A program made the position numbers and the translations under genes. From positions 62,001-126,000 of the forward strand of contig CAWDQE010000013.1 in assembly GCA_963804375.1 (NCBI GenBank): a stretch of DNA of 64,000 bases. Reading direction: 5' to 3'. The notes under the pieces are model-generated. The model was not told where the DNA came from. It worked only from the letters and a program-made list of their open reading frames with translations, and ran no database searches. Positions 62,446 to 64,000 of this stretch are shown here, one piece after another. Numbering within the stretch: position 1 is the stretch's first letter; each line of letters begins with the position of its first letter. The stretch is from JANXQG01 sp963804375. Its GTDB lineage: Bacteria > Planctomycetota > Planctomycetia > Pirellulales > Thermoguttaceae.

Positions 62446-62542
62446 GCGGGCTGAGTGAAACGAGTCCCACCATGAGAAACGCACGAAGATGGTGGGACTC
62501 GCCCACGAGCGCTGCCCATCGGTGCCCGTCGGCCCACTCTAC
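62446..62542. repeat. MITE-like palindrome, copy 3 (disrupted)
   Basis: Left arm GCGGGCTGAGTGAAACGAGT then CCCACCAT (62446-62473), right start ATGGTGGGACTCG (62489-62501), then an unrelated stretch before GGCCCACTCTAC (62531-62542). Same family as 16056 and 57603, with the right arm broken. Region 62306-62562 otherwise holds the promoter area of the isomerase gene. Confidence 0.7.
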
Positions 62543-62562
62543 AAGTGTTTTCGCAACAGAAG

Positions 62563-63969
62563 CTAGAACCGCAAGTCGAGCCCCAGGTTCAGCCCCTGGG
62601 CCCAATAATCGCTGGTGTGCAGGCTGAATTCCGGCCGGGCGGCATTGGTGATAGCCGGGGGGGGAAATTGCCGCGGGTCGATGTTCAGGTCGATCTGATC
62701 GCCGGGCCGGGCCACATTGTTCCAGTAGACGAAGTCGTAGCCCAGGGTCGCCCGCAACTGCGGCGAGAAATCGAAGCCCAAGGTCAGGCCCAATTCCGGC
62801 ACGACCGAGAACTGATTGCTGTCGTACACGCCGATGTTGCTGGGCAAGGCCAGCAGGCCGCCGGGGAGCAAAGTTGCCGTCTGTCCGGGAATCGTCGTAG
62901 CGGTTGCGCCCGAGATCGCCACGCGCGAGTGGGTTTGGCCGACGGCGACCTTCAACAGGGTGTCGAATGTCCAGCCCTCGCGGCGGAGCGAAGTGGACAC
63001 GCCGAGCACGCCGCCCTGGAACACATTCCGCGTGTCAAAGCGGTCCGACTGTTGGACCACGCTGCCCGCCGGAAAGGCCGACTGCGTGCCGGAAAAAGTC
63101 AGCACGTCATCGACCGCCAGATGGTCTTCCAGTTGTTGATAGCGGTAGCCCCCCACGAGATCGAACTCAAGCCCCGGCTGACGATTCAGGTTCTTGCGAA
63201 CGAGGACCTCGGCGACTTGGAGTTCGGTGGCCACCGCGGAAGAGAACGTACCGCTCTGCTGGCCGGGATAATTGACGATCTGCGCATCCTGCTGCCCGGT
63301 TTCACTATTGAAGAACGGCCGCGCGAGAATCGGTAGGGAAACGCCGCTGGCATTGAAGTACTCCGTTTGCCGGCTGAGTTGCAAGTAAGACGCTTCGACT
63401 CCCCAGGTCTGGCTATTGCCGAGCCATGCGCCGAAGCTGATCCGCTCGCCGGGGCGAAAACCTCCGCTCAGCTCTTTCCCGCCGAACAACACGCTCGTAC
63501 CGGCTTCACCCAGAACGCCGGCCTGTGACTCGGCGGTCCCGGTCGGGCTGGTCGTCAGCAGGGGAGGTGTGGCAAAGCCCTTCGACCACCACGCGAGGAA
63601 CTCGCCGCGGACCCAGAACCGGTCGTGGACCGCTTCATAGGCCAGGTTCGGCAGAAACCCGCGGCCAAAACCGAATGGGCCGCCGTCTCGCTCATACTCC
63701 TCGCTCGCCCAGGGGGCAGGCGACTGATCGGGCGTGGCCAATTCGGGGCGTGAACCTGGCAGATCGAGACTCGCGGTTCCGGAGGAAATCCCCTCTCCCT
63801 CCGGGAGAGGGTTAGGGTGAGGGGCATTCGACTGATCTCTCCCGTCAGCACCTGGCGGCTGCTGCCAGGGCGCAAGCTGTGCCGCGGCCGGCGATGCCCA
63901 GAATCCCAGGCCCAATATGCCCAGAATCGCCGCCAGGTGGAGAATCGACCGATTGGCATCAGGGATCAT
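62563..63969 (-). CDS. BBP7-family outer-membrane beta-barrel protein
   Basis: 468 residues from the ATG at 63969 (a TTG at 63984 is less likely). Signal peptide (1-30, ending PAAAQ), a Pro-rich linker, then the barrel, with RFWVRGEFLAWWSKGF (start of the BBP7 domain) and many alternating strands to the terminal DYWAQGLNLGLDLRF with C-terminal Phe, as expected of outer-membrane barrels. The peptide PHPNPLPEGEG near residue 50 is encoded by a dispersed repeat at 63791. The family is known mainly from planctomycetes. Confidence 0.9.
   Translation of the reverse strand: MIPDANRSILHLAAILGILGLGFWASPAAAQLAPWQQPPGADGRDQSNAPHPNPLPEGEGISSGTASLDLPGSRPELATPDQSPAPWASEEYERDGGPFGFGRGFLPNLAYEAVHDRFWVRGEFLAWWSKGFATPPLLTTSPTGTAESQAGVLGEAGTSVLFGGKELSGGFRPGERISFGAWLGNSQTWGVEASYLQLSRQTEYFNASGVSLPILARPFFNSETGQQDAQIVNYPGQQSGTFSSAVATELQVAEVLVRKNLNRQPGLEFDLVGGYRYQQLEDHLAVDDVLTFSGTQSAFPAGSVVQQSDRFDTRNVFQGGVLGVSTSLRREGWTFDTLLKVAVGQTHSRVAISGATATTIPGQTATLLPGGLLALPSNIGVYDSNQFSVVPELGLTLGFDFSPQLRATLGYDFVYWNNVARPGDQIDLNIDPRQFPPPAITNAARPEFSLHTSDYWAQGLNLGLDLRF
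63791..63824. repeat. Dispersed CCCTCTCCC hairpin repeat inside the BBP7 gene
   Basis: CCCTCTCCC-TCCG-GGAGAGGG then TTAGGGTGAGGGG, read in frame as PHPNPLPEGEG in the linker after the signal peptide. Related sequence lies at about 31405-31460. Confidence 0.7.
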
Positions 63970-64000
63970 GGCTTGTCCGATCAATTACTTGGGCTTGAGG

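Overview
The window looks like a piece of a planctomycete chromosome (Pirellulales-like by gene content; inferred without any search). Supporting signs are high G+C, a BBP7-type outer-membrane protein, VWA/secretin-like giant exported proteins, many sugar-phosphate isomerase, Gfo/Idh/MocA and URO-D-family genes, a csrA gene, and several families of short palindromic repeats. No rRNA, tRNA or CRISPR array was recognised.

Layout. 1-675: 5' part of an exported protein. 1086-7329: a TetR-controlled ABC-2 efflux operon in the order tetR-hlyD-double ATPase-permease-permease, as in E. coli cecR-ybhGFSR, with a 20-bp operator lying over the tetR -10 box. 7621-11653: prs-rplY-pth-rpsF-ssb-rplI, minus strand. 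11904-16894: a small exported protein, argB-argD-argF and rph. 17119-17416: a decayed helix-turn-helix gene. 17608-25378: two tandem VWA paralogues of 913 and 1487 residues. 25575-31030: a lipoprotein, an unsaturated-uronide catabolic operon (eda, GH88, KdgF-like cupin, frameshifted SDR), a TPR protein, a GNAT protein and csrA. 31680-39967: a one-carbon cluster (corrinoid protein, MetF/MetV fusion, methyl-THF methyltransferase, formate-THF ligase), split by an AT-richer three-gene cassette (34997-38164) built round a KGGTGR-type ATPase. 40001-48544: 2OG-Fe(II) oxygenase, PQQ-propeller protein, a repeat-rich exported protein and an HtrA protease. 49002-51911: HD-GYP-like, PilZ and AAA genes. 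51930-62305: polysaccharide/sugar catabolism genes on the minus strand, several frameshifted. 62563-63969: BBP7 protein.

The strongest unusual signal is a 16-bp palindromic element, ACC-NNG-NNNN-CNN-GGT with two main versions, present about a dozen times. Most copies lie inside genes, and together they are read in all three frames. The tandem VWA paralogues act as an occupied-site/empty-site comparison and show net gains of 18 nt or multiples of it. The best candidate for an undescribed functional system is the KGGTGR cassette. Other recurring patterns are 7-nt-period spacers between operon genes, MITE-like palindromes, and single-base losses in GG or CC pairs that break four catabolic genes.
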